A model generated the notes under the pieces. The model had not been told where the DNA came from. It worked only from the letters and a program-made list of their open reading frames with translations, and made no database searches. The position numbers and the translations under genes were made by a program. 64,000 bases of DNA from JBFWVD01 sp050246915 (GTDB taxonomy: Bacteria > Actinomycetota > Acidimicrobiia > Acidimicrobiales > Ilumatobacteraceae), in assembly GCA_050246915.1 (NCBI GenBank), contig JBFWVD010000017.1, positions 1 to 64,000 of the forward strand. Direction: 5' to 3'. Below are positions 42,798-50,502 of this stretch, in pieces. The first letter of the stretch is position 1; every line of letters begins with the position of its first letter.

Positions 42798-43525
42798 CGA
42801 GCGCCCCACTGTCGATCGATCTGCCCGTTCCCGAGCGAGCACTTGCCATTGGTGCACATCCCGACGACGTCGAGTTCGGATGTGGCGCAACGTTGGCCAA
42901 GTGGGCAGCAGCGGGATGCATCATCAACCACCTCATCTGCACCGACGGATCGAAGGGCACGTGGGACGTCCATGCCGACACGGCATCGTTGGTTGCTCGT
43001 CGACGCGACGAGCAACGCGAAGCTGCGCGTCGGCTCGGTTCGACGGGCGAGGTCATCTTCCTGTCGTGGCCCGACGGTGAGTTGGACTCCGGGCTACGAC
43101 AGCGATGGCAAGTTGCCTACTGGATCCGCAAGACGCGCCCCGATGTCGTGCTCGGCCATGATCCATGGCGGCGCTATCGCTTGCATCCCGATCATCGTCA
43201 CGCCGGCTTCCTGGCCTGTGACGCCATCGTGGCGGCGCGAGATCCGCACTTCTTCCCCGAGCAGGAACTCGATCACCATCGTCCCCAGTCACTGCTCCTG
43301 TGGGAGGCCGACGAGGTCGACCATCTCGAGCGCGTCGACAGCTACGTCGAACCGAAACTCCACGCCCTCGAGGCTCATGAGTCCCAGTTCGAGTCCACGA
43401 TGAAAGCGACCGACACTGAGCAACTCGCCGCGTTCCGAGCACGGATCACACAACGTCTTGCCGACATCGGTCGACGCGCCGACTGCGAGGCCGCCGAGGC
43501 GTTCAAGCTCATCTCCGAGATCTGA
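42770..43525 (+). CDS. PIG-L/LmbE-family zinc deacetylase
   Basis: A 251-residue metal-dependent de-N-acetylase. The zinc motifs are AHPDDVEFGCG (near residue 29) and LHPDHRHAG (near 140). Between them are TDGSKGTWD and RRDEQREAARRLG, typical of the MshB/Mca-type family acting on sugar-inositol or mycothiol-like substrates, but the true substrate cannot be told. GTG 42770 lies inside the 3' end of cofC, 6 nt after TAGGGT (42758-42763), so it has its own leaderless promoter within the cofC coding sequence. A strong bidirectional terminator follows the gene. Confidence 0.88.
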   Translation: MDLPGQPALTSAPLSIDLPVPERALAIGAHPDDVEFGCGATLAKWAAAGCIINHLICTDGSKGTWDVHADTASLVARRRDEQREAARRLGSTGEVIFLSWPDGELDSGLRQRWQVAYWIRKTRPDVVLGHDPWRRYRLHPDHRHAGFLACDAIVAARDPHFFPEQELDHHRPQSLLLWEADEVDHLERVDSYVEPKLHALEAHESQFESTMKATDTEQLAAFRARITQRLADIGRRADCEAAEAFKLISEI

Positions 43526-43570
43526 TCACCAGCACCGCGACCCAACGCAACGACCCGGGGCCAAAACGAG

Positions 43571-43596
43571 GACAGAGGCCCCGAAGGGCCTCTGTC
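43571..43596. terminator. Bidirectional hairpin terminator
   Basis: A perfect 11-bp stem, GACAGAGGCCC (43571-43581) with GGGCCTCTGTC (43586-43596), around the stable CGAA tetraloop. It lies between the convergent PIG-L and histone-like genes. Confidence 0.82.
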
Positions 43597-43622
43597 GAGC
43601 AATCACCGAAGTGATGCGGGTA

Positions 43623-44003
43623 TCACTTCTTGGCAGCGCGCTTGGCGGGAGCCTTCTTGGCGACGGCCTTGCGGGCCGGAGCCTTCTTCGCTGCAACCTT
43701 CTTGGCCGGAGCCTTCTTCGCTGCAACCTTCTTGGCCGGAGCCTTCTTGGCCGCAACCTTCTTGGCCGGAGCCTTCTTGGCGACGGCCTTCTTGGCGGGA
43801 GCCTTCTTGGCGACGGCCTTGCGGGCCGGAGCCTTCTTCGCTGCAACCTTCTTGGCCGGAGCCTTCTTCACGGCTGCCTTCTTGGCCGGAGCCTTCTTGG
43901 CCGCAACCTTCTTGGCCGGAGCCTTCTTCGCCACAGCCTTCTTGGCCGGAGCCTTCTTGGCCGGTGCTGCTTTCTTCGCAGCGGCCTTCTTGGCAGGTGC
44001 CAC
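43623..44003 (-). CDS. Histone H1-like Lys/Ala/Pro repeat protein
   Basis: A 126-residue, extremely basic protein made almost entirely of APAKKA / VAAKKAPAKK / APARKAVAKK units, the same composition as eukaryotic H1 tails and the C-terminal tails of actinobacterial HU. Here no HU core precedes the repeats. It probably binds DNA or RNA non-specifically and compacts the nucleoid. GTG 44003 is chosen because AGGAGG (44008-44013, minus strand) is 4 nt upstream, although the frame is open to 44072. The DNA consists of imperfect 15- to 60-bp tandem repeats, so the length probably varies between strains. The opposite-strand frame is a shadow. Confidence 0.85.
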   Translation of the reverse strand: MAPAKKAAAKKAAPAKKAPAKKAVAKKAPAKKVAAKKAPAKKAAVKKAPAKKVAAKKAPARKAVAKKAPAKKAVAKKAPAKKVAAKKAPAKKVAAKKAPAKKVAAKKAPARKAVAKKAPAKRAAKK

Positions 44004-44201
44004 GGTGCCTCCTGGGTAGGTCCGCCCGCCACCGCGGCGGGCGTTCTTTTCTGTCTCGATCGGTGTGATCACTGCTGACCGGAACCGCCCGAGACGGTGT
44101 TGATGTACTGGTTGACCATCGGCAGCGAGGACAGATGTGTGAGGTCACCGCACATACCATCTGTTCCCAGCGTTCACGTCAAGTATTCTCGGCACCACAT
44201 G

Positions 44202-44219
44202 TAGTTGCGTTTGCAACTA
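44202..44219 (+). promoter_or_regulatory. Inverted repeat at the DUF429 gene start
   Basis: TAGTTGC (44202-44208) and GCAACTA (44213-44219) form a perfect 7-bp-arm inverted repeat around GTTT, ending at the first candidate start codon. The surrounding 80 bp are clearly more AT-rich than the rest of the window. It could be an operator or a hairpin in the leader. Confidence 0.5.
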
Positions 44220-44971
44220 TGTCGATTCTCCAAGCTCGAAAAATGGACCCTTTGCCGTCATCGACACCCTCCCCACCAATCGCCACGGCATCGAAGAAAT
44301 TCGTCGGCGTCGACGGTTGTCGGGCCGGTTGGATCGCAATTTCGATCACTGACAATGTCGACGATGTGCTCTCCATGACGTTGCACCGCAACGCTCGTGA
44401 CCTCGCGGCGTTCGCACACGAAACGTCCATCGTGGCAATCGACATGCCGATCGGACTCAGTGAGACCGGACGTCGCGCCTGTGATGCAGAGGCTCGGCGA
44501 ATGCTCGGCCGTCGCGGCGTGACGGTGTTCAACGCTCCTCCGAGAAATTCTCTCGGAGCCGAAGAATTTTCTGCCGCATCGGCCCTCAGCCGGGCGGCGG
44601 GAGGTCACGGCATCAGCATCCAGACCTACAACCTCCTGCCGCGCATCCGCGATCTCGACGACGCGTTGACGTCGTTCTCGTGTCCCGTTGCGGAGGTCCA
44701 TCCCGAGGTGAGCTTCACGTTGATGACGGGTGCACCGTTGCCATCGAAGAAGACACTCGACGGACGACAGCAACGGCGCGACGCGATCGCATCGCGATGG
44801 CCCGAGATCGATCAGTTGCTCCGTTCACGACCATCGCGATGTGCCGTCGATGACGTGTTGGATGCAGCCGCCGTGCTGTGGAGCGCACTACGAATCGCGC
44901 GGGGATGCGCGATGACGTTCGGTGACGGTGCAATCGATGCGCGCGGTATCGCCATGGTCATTCGGGCATGA
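44219..44971 (+). CDS. DUF429-family protein
   Basis: A protein of about 250 residues of the DUF429 group, predicted to have an RNase-H/actin-like nuclease fold. Motifs: KFVGVDGCRAGWIAIS (first strand with the invariant Asp), SIVAIDMPIGLSETGRRACDAEARRMLG and PVAEVHPEVSFTLMTG, then the C-terminal DDVLDAAAVLWSALRIA. The start is uncertain: ATG 44219 (directly on the inverted repeat) or ATG 44243. The 5' region and parts of the gene are more AT-rich than the neighbours, hinting at recent acquisition. Biological role unknown. Confidence 0.78.
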   Translation: MSILQARKMDPLPSSTPSPPIATASKKFVGVDGCRAGWIAISITDNVDDVLSMTLHRNARDLAAFAHETSIVAIDMPIGLSETGRRACDAEARRMLGRRGVTVFNAPPRNSLGAEEFSAASALSRAAGGHGISIQTYNLLPRIRDLDDALTSFSCPVAEVHPEVSFTLMTGAPLPSKKTLDGRQQRRDAIASRWPEIDQLLRSRPSRCAVDDVLDAAAVLWSALRIARGCAMTFGDGAIDARGIAMVIRA

Positions 44972-45115
44972 CGCGCCTCGGCACCTCTCGGACGTGACCG
45001 TCTCACCCGCGGACACAAAGGCCTAGGCACTTCGTCACTTCCTCCAGACCCCCTGATCAGCGAGGGTTAGGCTCCGCCGAAAACCAGCCGCCCTCTCCTT
45101 CCCCCTGGAGGTCAC

Positions 45116-45952
45116 GTGCGTTCCACAAAACTCGGTGCCGCCCTCTTGGCCGGCGCCCTCGTGCTCGCCGCGTGTGGCGACGATGGCGGTTCCGCCAAGA
45201 CCACCACGGCCGCCGGCGCCGGCGGCGCAACCATCACCCCCGTCACGGCCGACACCCTCACCGTCGTCACGAGCCTGCCTGCCCCTGGCTTCTTCAATGG
45301 CGAAGACCCCGCTGATATCAGCGGTGGCCTCGAGTACGGCCTCGCCAAAGCCATCGCCGCCGAGCTCGGCCTGGCCAACGTGAAGGTCATCAACACCAGC
45401 TTCGACTCGATCGTTGCCGGTGCGGTCACCGACAAGTTCGACATCATCTTCAGCCAAGTGACCATCACCGACGAACGCAAGAAGGTCGTGACCTTCTCGA
45501 CGCCGTACTTCGATGGTGATCAAGGCATCTTGGTGAAGAAGGGAACGAAGGTCGCCACGCTCGCCGATGCACAGAAGCTCCAATGGGGTGTCCAGACCGG
45601 CACCACCGGTGAGGCTCTCGTCACCGAGAAAGTGAAGCCGGCCAAGGAAGCACAGTCGTTCCAAGACCTCGCCGCGGCCTACACCGCTCTCAATGCCGGT
45701 CAGGTCGACGCCGTCATCATGGACACGACCATCAACCTCGGTCAGGCTGCTGCCTCAGGTGGCAAGCTCGAGGTGGTCGGACAGTTCAAGACCGGCGAGC
45801 AGTACGGGGCCATCTACCCCAAGGACTCCAAGAACGTCGCCACCATCGACGCCATCATCAAGGGTCTCGTCGACGACGGCACGGTGTCGCAGCTGTCCGC
45901 CGAATGGCTCGGCGGCGATCCCGCCTCGGTCCCGGTCATCGCACTCACCTGA
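45116..45952 (+). CDS. Polar amino acid ABC transporter, substrate-binding lipoprotein
   Basis: A 278-residue extracytoplasmic solute-binding protein of family 3. It starts with MRSTKLGAALLAGALVLAAC (lipobox LAAC), then a Thr/Ala/Gly linker and the binding domain: GGLEYGLAKAIAAELGL, FDIIFSQVTITDERKKVVTFSTPYF, GVQTGTTGEAL and QVDAVIMDTTINL. It delivers an amino acid to the permease and ATPase encoded next. GGAGG before GTG 45116 and TAGGCT (45068-45073) as a possible -10 support the start. The stop codon lies in a 16-bp tandem duplication, and a strong hairpin separates this gene from the permease. Confidence 0.93.
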   Translation: MRSTKLGAALLAGALVLAACGDDGGSAKTTTAAGAGGATITPVTADTLTVVTSLPAPGFFNGEDPADISGGLEYGLAKAIAAELGLANVKVINTSFDSIVAGAVTDKFDIIFSQVTITDERKKVVTFSTPYFDGDQGILVKKGTKVATLADAQKLQWGVQTGTTGEALVTEKVKPAKEAQSFQDLAAAYTALNAGQVDAVIMDTTINLGQAAASGGKLEVVGQFKTGEQYGAIYPKDSKNVATIDAIIKGLVDDGTVSQLSAEWLGGDPASVPVIALT

Positions 45953-45969
45953 GATCGCACTCACCTGAG
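45938..45969 (+). repeat. 16-bp tandem duplication spanning a stop codon
   Basis: ATCGCACTCACCTGAG occurs twice head to tail (45938-45953 and 45954-45969); the first copy contains the stop of the substrate-binding protein gene. A similar 15-bp duplication occurs at the end of the ODP gene near 55364. Confidence 0.85.
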
Positions 45970-45986
45970 TTCGAATCCGAGCTGAC

Positions 45987-47114
45987 ATGAACTCTCGCGA
46001 TACGCCCTCGCTGTTGACGCCCGGTGCCGCTCGGCACCGGGCGTCAACGCGTGTGAACACGCGGATGAACCTCGCGCTGGCGGCACTCATCGCCGCGGTC
46101 GCAGTGGTCGCGGCGTGTTGGTGGGTGCTCTTCTACTTCCACGACTCGCTCAATGTCGGCATGAAGGCGAGCGACATCTGGTTGATCGTCGTCGTCGCGA
46201 TCGGAATCGTCGCCACGTCGTTGCTCTACCCCGCTGTACAGGCCACGCGATGCGCCATGCGATCGCGCCAACTCCTATCGCAGGACCGCAAGCACGAAGC
46301 TCGAGTCGAGGCCGAACGAGTCACCGACTGGTGCTGGTACGTCGTCGGGCTGGGCGTCACGGCCTTGCTGCTCGGAGGAGTGCTGTACTTCTTGTCCGCG
46401 GAGCACGGGACCATCCGCCACACGTTCCTCAACTGGGATGTGATCAGCGATGAGCGGACGCGCCTGGCCATCCGAAAGGGCTTCTGGGTCAACATCAAGA
46501 TCTTCATGGTGGCCGAGGTGCTGGTGCTCATCTGGGCGCTCTTCATTGCCGTCCTCCGCATGCTCCCCGGCAAGGCCACCGCCCCCGTTCGCTTCCTCGC
46601 TGTCGTGTACACCGATCTGTTCCGCGGACTCCCCGCGTTGCTGGCCATCTATCTCATCGTGTTCGGTATCCAACTGAGCCAGTTCCCGGTGCTGGACAAG
46701 CTGACCGTCAATCAGAAGGTGATCTTCGCTCTCGTGCTCGTCTACGGCGCGTACGTCGCCGAGGTGTACCGAGCCGGTCTCGAGAGCGTGCACTGGAGCC
46801 AGACCGCGGCGGCTCGATCACTCGGTCTCTCCGGTCCGCAGACGATGCGCCACGTCGTCATCCCGCAAGCTGTCCGACGGGTGATCCCGCCCCTCCTCAA
46901 CGACTTCATCGGGCTGCAGAAGGACACAGCGCTGGTGTCGGTGGTGGGCGTGCTCGACGTGTTCAACCGCACCCGGCTCGTGCAGAACAGGTTCTTCAAC
47001 CTCTCCCCGCTCACCGGCGCGGCGTTGTGCTTCGTGATCATCACCATCCCGATGGCGCGCTTCACCGACTACCTCATCCGCAAAGATCAGCGACGCATGC
47101 GGGCGGGGGGCTGA
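45987..47114 (+). CDS. Polar amino acid ABC transporter permease
   Basis: Membrane subunit of the amino acid importer. The first about 130 residues contain two additional hydrophobic helices and a charged loop (ATRCAMRSRQLLSQDRKHEAR). The HisMQ-type core follows, with the EAA motif AARSLGLSGPQTMRHVVIPQAVRRVIPPLLNDFIGLQKDTALVS that docks the ATPase. The start is ambiguous. ATG 45987 gives 375 residues but places a 16-bp hairpin in the coding region. ATG 46065 (MNLALAALIAA) puts the start directly at the first helix, after the hairpins. The ATPase gene begins 3 bp after the stop. Confidence 0.9.
   Translation: MNSRDTPSLLTPGAARHRASTRVNTRMNLALAALIAAVAVVAACWWVLFYFHDSLNVGMKASDIWLIVVVAIGIVATSLLYPAVQATRCAMRSRQLLSQDRKHEARVEAERVTDWCWYVVGLGVTALLLGGVLYFLSAEHGTIRHTFLNWDVISDERTRLAIRKGFWVNIKIFMVAEVLVLIWALFIAVLRMLPGKATAPVRFLAVVYTDLFRGLPALLAIYLIVFGIQLSQFPVLDKLTVNQKVIFALVLVYGAYVAEVYRAGLESVHWSQTAAARSLGLSGPQTMRHVVIPQAVRRVIPPLLNDFIGLQKDTALVSVVGVLDVFNRTRLVQNRFFNLSPLTGAALCFVIITIPMARFTDYLIRKDQRRMRAGG
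46013..46063 (+). promoter_or_regulatory. Strong hairpin between substrate-binding protein and permease (attenuator or mRNA stabiliser)
   Basis: GTTGACGCCCGGTGCC (46013-46028) pairs perfectly with 46033-46048 around a 4-nt loop (16 bp). It is followed at once by a second inverted repeat, CGCGTGT-GA-ACACGCG (46048-46063). Placed between the binding-protein and permease genes, these could lower permease/ATPase expression relative to the binding protein or protect the upstream mRNA. Confidence 0.65.
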
Positions 47115-47117
47115 GCG

Positions 47118-47861
47118 ATGGCGTTCATAGAGATGCGCGACGTCCACAAGAGCTTCGGCGCCAACCACGTCCTGCGCGGCATCAACATCGATGTCGAGGA
47201 GCATCAGGTCATCTGCCTCATCGGCGCGTCGGGTTGCGGCAAGAGCACGATGCTGCGTTGCACAAATGCACTCGAGACCATCGATGCCGGCTCCATCCGC
47301 ATCGATGGGGAGATGGCGTCGGGACCGGGCGTCGATCTCAACGCGCTACGGGCCGATGTGGGCATCGTGTTCCAGAGCTTCAACCTGTTCCCGCACATGT
47401 CGGTGCTGCAGAACGTGACGTTGGCACCGACCAAGGTGCTCAAGATGTCGAAGGCCGAGGCAACCGACACCGCTATGGGTCTGCTGCGACGCATCGGCCT
47501 CGAAGCGAAGGCGAACGAGTACCCCGATCGGCTTTCGGGCGGACAGCAACAACGTGTCGCCATCGCGCGGGCGCTCGCCATGGGGCCGCGGGTGATGCTC
47601 CTCGACGAGGTCACCTCGGCGCTCGATCCCGAACTCGTGTCCGAGGTGCTCAACATCGTGCGAGAACTGGCGGCCGAAGGCATGACCATGGTGCTCGCCA
47701 CCCACGAGATGGGCTTCGCCAAAGAGGTCAGCTCCAAGGTGTGCTTCCTGTACCAGGGGCAGATCGAGGAAGAGGGCCCACCGGAGAAGATCTTCACCGA
47801 CCCGACGTCGGAGCGGACCCGCGGGTTCCTCAAGCGCATCATCGAGGCCGGACGTCTCTGA
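47118..47861 (+). CDS. Polar amino acid ABC transporter ATPase (GlnQ/HisP-like)
   Basis: A 247-residue ATPase of the amino acid importer. Walker A is GASGCGKSTMLRC, the Q-loop VFQSFNLFPHMSVLQNV, the signature RLSGGQQQRVAIARAL, Walker B VMLLDEVTSALDPELVSEVL and the H-loop VLATHEMGFA. The FNLFPHMTVL-like Q-loop and the short length are characteristic of the polar amino acid (PAAT) group. It lies 3 bp after the permease gene and completes the three-gene transporter. Which amino acid is imported cannot be decided from sequence alone. Confidence 0.95.
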   Translation: MAFIEMRDVHKSFGANHVLRGINIDVEEHQVICLIGASGCGKSTMLRCTNALETIDAGSIRIDGEMASGPGVDLNALRADVGIVFQSFNLFPHMSVLQNVTLAPTKVLKMSKAEATDTAMGLLRRIGLEAKANEYPDRLSGGQQQRVAIARALAMGPRVMLLDEVTSALDPELVSEVLNIVRELAAEGMTMVLATHEMGFAKEVSSKVCFLYQGQIEEEGPPEKIFTDPTSERTRGFLKRIIEAGRL

Positions 47862-47929
47862 CCGCGAGTGGCAATTCACACGGGTGTCATCAACGATCCA
47901 CGCATCGGTCACACCGGTGCGGTGAACTG

Positions 47930-49381
47930 ATGACTGCAACGTCCGTCCGACCAACCGGGGGTGCCGTGACCGATCTCCTCGCCCAGCCCACATCGACGCT
48001 GGATGCGCAAGGAGGTGATCACCGTGCCCTGGACCCTGGGCCGCTCGAGCAGAGCCAACGTTGCTGCGTGGTTCTCGACACCAGCGTCCTCATCGCCGAT
48101 CCCGGCTGCCTGCACAACTTCGATGACGTCGACGTGGTGGTGCCCCTCACGGTGATCGAGGAGCTCGACGGTCTCAAGAGCCGCATGGACGACGTCGGGC
48201 GCGCCGCGCGCGCCGCGCTGCGGTCGATCGAGGAGCTGCGTGTCGCCGCCGGTGGATCGCTGGCCGCACCGGTGCCCACAGGGGCGGGCAATGCGACAGT
48301 GCGCATCGAGATAAACGGCATCCAGCGTCATCTGCTCACCGAGCACGGGCTCGACGCCAACACACCCGACAATCGCATCATCGGCGCGGCGCTCGGGCAG
48401 AGCCGATATGCCACGGTCCGTCTCGTGTCCAACGACGCGGCGCTGCGCATCAAAGCGGCGCACCTGGGGCTCGATGCCCACGAGCACTCGATCGCTCGTG
48501 CCGACCTCGACCGCTCGCCATCGGGGTGGACCAGCATCGACGCCGATGCCGCGCTGGTGAACCGCCTGTTCGACGACGGCACCATCGATGTGTCCGAGGT
48601 CGACGCACTGACGGGCGCCAGCGCGCTCACGGAGAACACCTTTGCCGTCATCCGTTCGGGCAAGCAGTCGGCTCTCGTACGCCGGCGCGGTGATGATCTC
48701 GCGGTATTGGCCGGCAACGGTCCTGAAGCGTGGGGATTGCGGGCCCGCTCCAAGGAGCAGCGCTTTGCGCTCGAACTCCTCCTCGACCCCGATGTGTCGG
48801 TGGTAGCGCTCGATGGCCGGGCCGGAACGGGCAAGACCATCCTGGCGGTCGCTGCCGGTCTGGAGCTCGTCGTCGAGAAGCGCCGATTCGAACGACTCGC
48901 CGTCTATCGACCTCTGGTGCCAGTGGGACGAGCCGACGTGGGGTTCCTGCCCGGTGGACTCGAGGAGAAGCTCGACCCATGGATGAGCGCCATCCACGAT
49001 GCCATCGTCGCTCTCACCGAGCGTCGGAGCCACAACGATGCCCGACGCCTCATCGACGAGCTCACCGACACCGGTCGCTTGTCACTCGAATCGGTGACGT
49101 TCCTGCGGGGTCGATCGCTGCATCGCCAGATCGTGGTCGTCGATGAGGCCCAGAACCTCGAGCCCACCACGCTCAAGACGATCCTCACCCGCGTGGGTGA
49201 GGGCACGAAGATCATCTTCACCGGCGACACCAGCCAGATCGATGCCCCCTATGTGGGCGAGTCCAACAACGCGCTGGCCGTGCTCATCTCCACCTTCGCC
49301 GGACGATCACTGTTCGGCCACATGCGACTCGCGGCGTGCGAGCGTTCCGAGGTTGCGAGCCTGGCGGCCGAGTTGCTCTGA
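47930..49381 (+). CDS. PhoH2-type protein (PIN domain fused to PhoH ATPase)
   Basis: A 483-residue fusion. The PIN nuclease domain (about 45-190) has VVLDTSVLIADPG (first acidic residue), VPLTVIEELDGLK, RAARAALRSIEEL, TPDNRIIGAAL and VRLVSNDAALRIKA (last acidic residues). The PhoH P-loop ATPase domain (about 255-483) has ALDGRAGTGKTILA (Walker A), PVGRADVGFLPGGLEEK and IVVVDEAQNLEP (Walker B). Mycobacterial PhoH2 is a sequence-specific RNA helicase and RNase. No separate antitoxin (PhoAT) gene fits in the 68 bp upstream. The long open frame upstream of 47930 covers the ATPase gene out of frame and is rejected. Confidence 0.92.
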   Translation: MTATSVRPTGGAVTDLLAQPTSTLDAQGGDHRALDPGPLEQSQRCCVVLDTSVLIADPGCLHNFDDVDVVVPLTVIEELDGLKSRMDDVGRAARAALRSIEELRVAAGGSLAAPVPTGAGNATVRIEINGIQRHLLTEHGLDANTPDNRIIGAALGQSRYATVRLVSNDAALRIKAAHLGLDAHEHSIARADLDRSPSGWTSIDADAALVNRLFDDGTIDVSEVDALTGASALTENTFAVIRSGKQSALVRRRGDDLAVLAGNGPEAWGLRARSKEQRFALELLLDPDVSVVALDGRAGTGKTILAVAAGLELVVEKRRFERLAVYRPLVPVGRADVGFLPGGLEEKLDPWMSAIHDAIVALTERRSHNDARRLIDELTDTGRLSLESVTFLRGRSLHRQIVVVDEAQNLEPTTLKTILTRVGEGTKIIFTGDTSQIDAPYVGESNNALAVLISTFAGRSLFGHMRLAACERSEVASLAAELL

Positions 49382-49406
49382 GCGCCGCCGACATCGAACC
49401 GCTCAG

Positions 49407-49955
49407 TCACTCTCGACTGCCGTCAACGGCAATTGCCGTGCCCGCCCGTGGCCTGGGGAGCACCGTCTCCACCCGCTCCTCGACGATGGTGTCGTGATCG
49501 GGAAGCGCCCGCTCGTAGGACCCTTCCAGCAACGGTGACGAGATGACGAAATCGGCGGTGGCCCGGTTGCATGCGACGGGGATGTTCCACACGACAGCTA
49601 TGCGCAGCAACGCTTTCACATCTGGATCATGTGGCTGGGGCTCGAGGGGATCCCAGAAGAACAACAGCAGATCGATGTCACCCTCACAGATCTTGGCCCC
49701 CAGCTGCTGATCACCTCCGAGCGGACCGCTGCGCAAGCGGGTCACCTCCAGTCCGAGCTCCCGTTCGAGCAACGCACCGGTCGTGCCCGTGGCGATGATG
49801 CGATGGCGTGACAACGTGCCCACGTTGTAACGGGCCCAGGCCAGCATGTCGGCCTTCATGTGATCATGAGCCACCAGAGCGATCGTGCGCGGTGCACGCG
49901 GAGCGACATCGAGCTCTGGCGTCATCGGTTCGGACTCGTGTGATCTCTGCGCCAT
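49407..49955 (-). CDS. mgsA: Methylglyoxal synthase
   Basis: A 182-residue enzyme converting dihydroxyacetone phosphate to methylglyoxal and phosphate. Motifs: ALVAHDHMKADMLAWA (about 27-41), ATGTTGALLE (phosphate binding), RLRSGPLGGDQQLGA with the catalytic Asp at about residue 82, GDIDLLLFFWDPLEPQPHDPDVKALLRIAV and NIPVACNRATADFVISS. About 25 extra N-terminal and 25 extra C-terminal residues flank the normal core. ATG 49955 stands 6 nt after TATGGT (49962-49967, minus strand), predicting a leaderless mRNA divergent from whiB. It converges on the PhoH2 gene. Confidence 0.93.
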   Translation of the reverse strand: MAQRSHESEPMTPELDVAPRAPRTIALVAHDHMKADMLAWARYNVGTLSRHRIIATGTTGALLERELGLEVTRLRSGPLGGDQQLGAKICEGDIDLLLFFWDPLEPQPHDPDVKALLRIAVVWNIPVACNRATADFVISSPLLEGSYERALPDHDTIVEERVETVLPRPRAGTAIAVDGSRE

Positions 49956-50070
49956 GCAGGGACCATACCGACGGGGTATCGGCCGGTCGCACCACGACAT
50001 CGCCTGTTCAACAAAGGTTGTCATCGCCGACATCGAGGCGTATGGTCGATTCAAGGGCATGAGGGGGAAC

Positions 50071-50445
50071 ATGGCCACCTCGCACGTCGATCCTGTCGCA
50101 GACCCACCCGATGCGAACCAACGCACAGTCGTGCCGTTGGAGATCACCCGCGAGCGGCCCAGCGCCGATGATGCGATCCGAGACCAACAATGGGTCGACC
50201 GTGCCGCGTGTCGTGGCCACCACGAGTTGTTCTTCGCAGCCCGTTCCGAGCGACCCCAGGCACGCACCCGACGCGAAGCGCTGGCCCGTCAGATGTGCTC
50301 GACCTGCCCCGTGATCGATCCGTGCCGGGCCACAGCTCGGCGACTCGGTGAGTTCGGCTTCTGGGGTGGCGAGTCAGAAGAGGAACGACTCGCGGCGGTG
50401 GCCGCCGCACGCGTGAATTCCGGTCAGCTCGGTTCAGCCTCGTAG
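50071..50445 (+). CDS. WhiB-family iron-sulfur transcriptional regulator
   Basis: A 124-residue Wbl protein with four cluster-binding cysteines, C47 (AACRGH), C76, C79 and C85 (MCSTCPVIDPC), and the G-x-W turn GEFGFWGGESEEER followed by a short basic or polar tail. It should carry a 4Fe-4S cluster and bind the principal sigma factor region 4. The spacing C-x28-C-x2-C-x5-C is normal. ATG 50071 is supported by GAGGGGG 4 nt upstream. The subfamily cannot be fixed, but the N-terminal extension of 40 residues resembles the WhiB1/WhiB2-like group. Divergent from mgsA. Confidence 0.94.
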   Translation: MATSHVDPVADPPDANQRTVVPLEITRERPSADDAIRDQQWVDRAACRGHHELFFAARSERPQARTRREALARQMCSTCPVIDPCRATARRLGEFGFWGGESEEERLAAVAAARVNSGQLGSAS

Positions 50446-50502
50446 GCAGCCGTCGGCGAGCGCATCAGGCTCACAGGGCGACGCAATCCGAGTTGCTCGG
50501 TC

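Noticed and set aside
43630..44019. Plus-strand frame rich in AGAFLA/ATFLAGAF repeats
   Set aside because: It is the complement of the Lys/Ala/Pro repeat gene; the AGGAGG-supported start and H1-like composition favour the minus strand.
44972..45115. Search for a small gene or tRNA in the gap before the amino acid transporter
   Set aside because: No tRNA-like cloverleaf and no supported open frame; only a possible TAGGCT -10 and the GGAGG of the next gene.
47027..47929. In-frame upstream extension of the PhoH2 gene
   Set aside because: It overlaps the permease end and the entire ATPase gene in another frame; the real PIN domain begins after ATG 47930.
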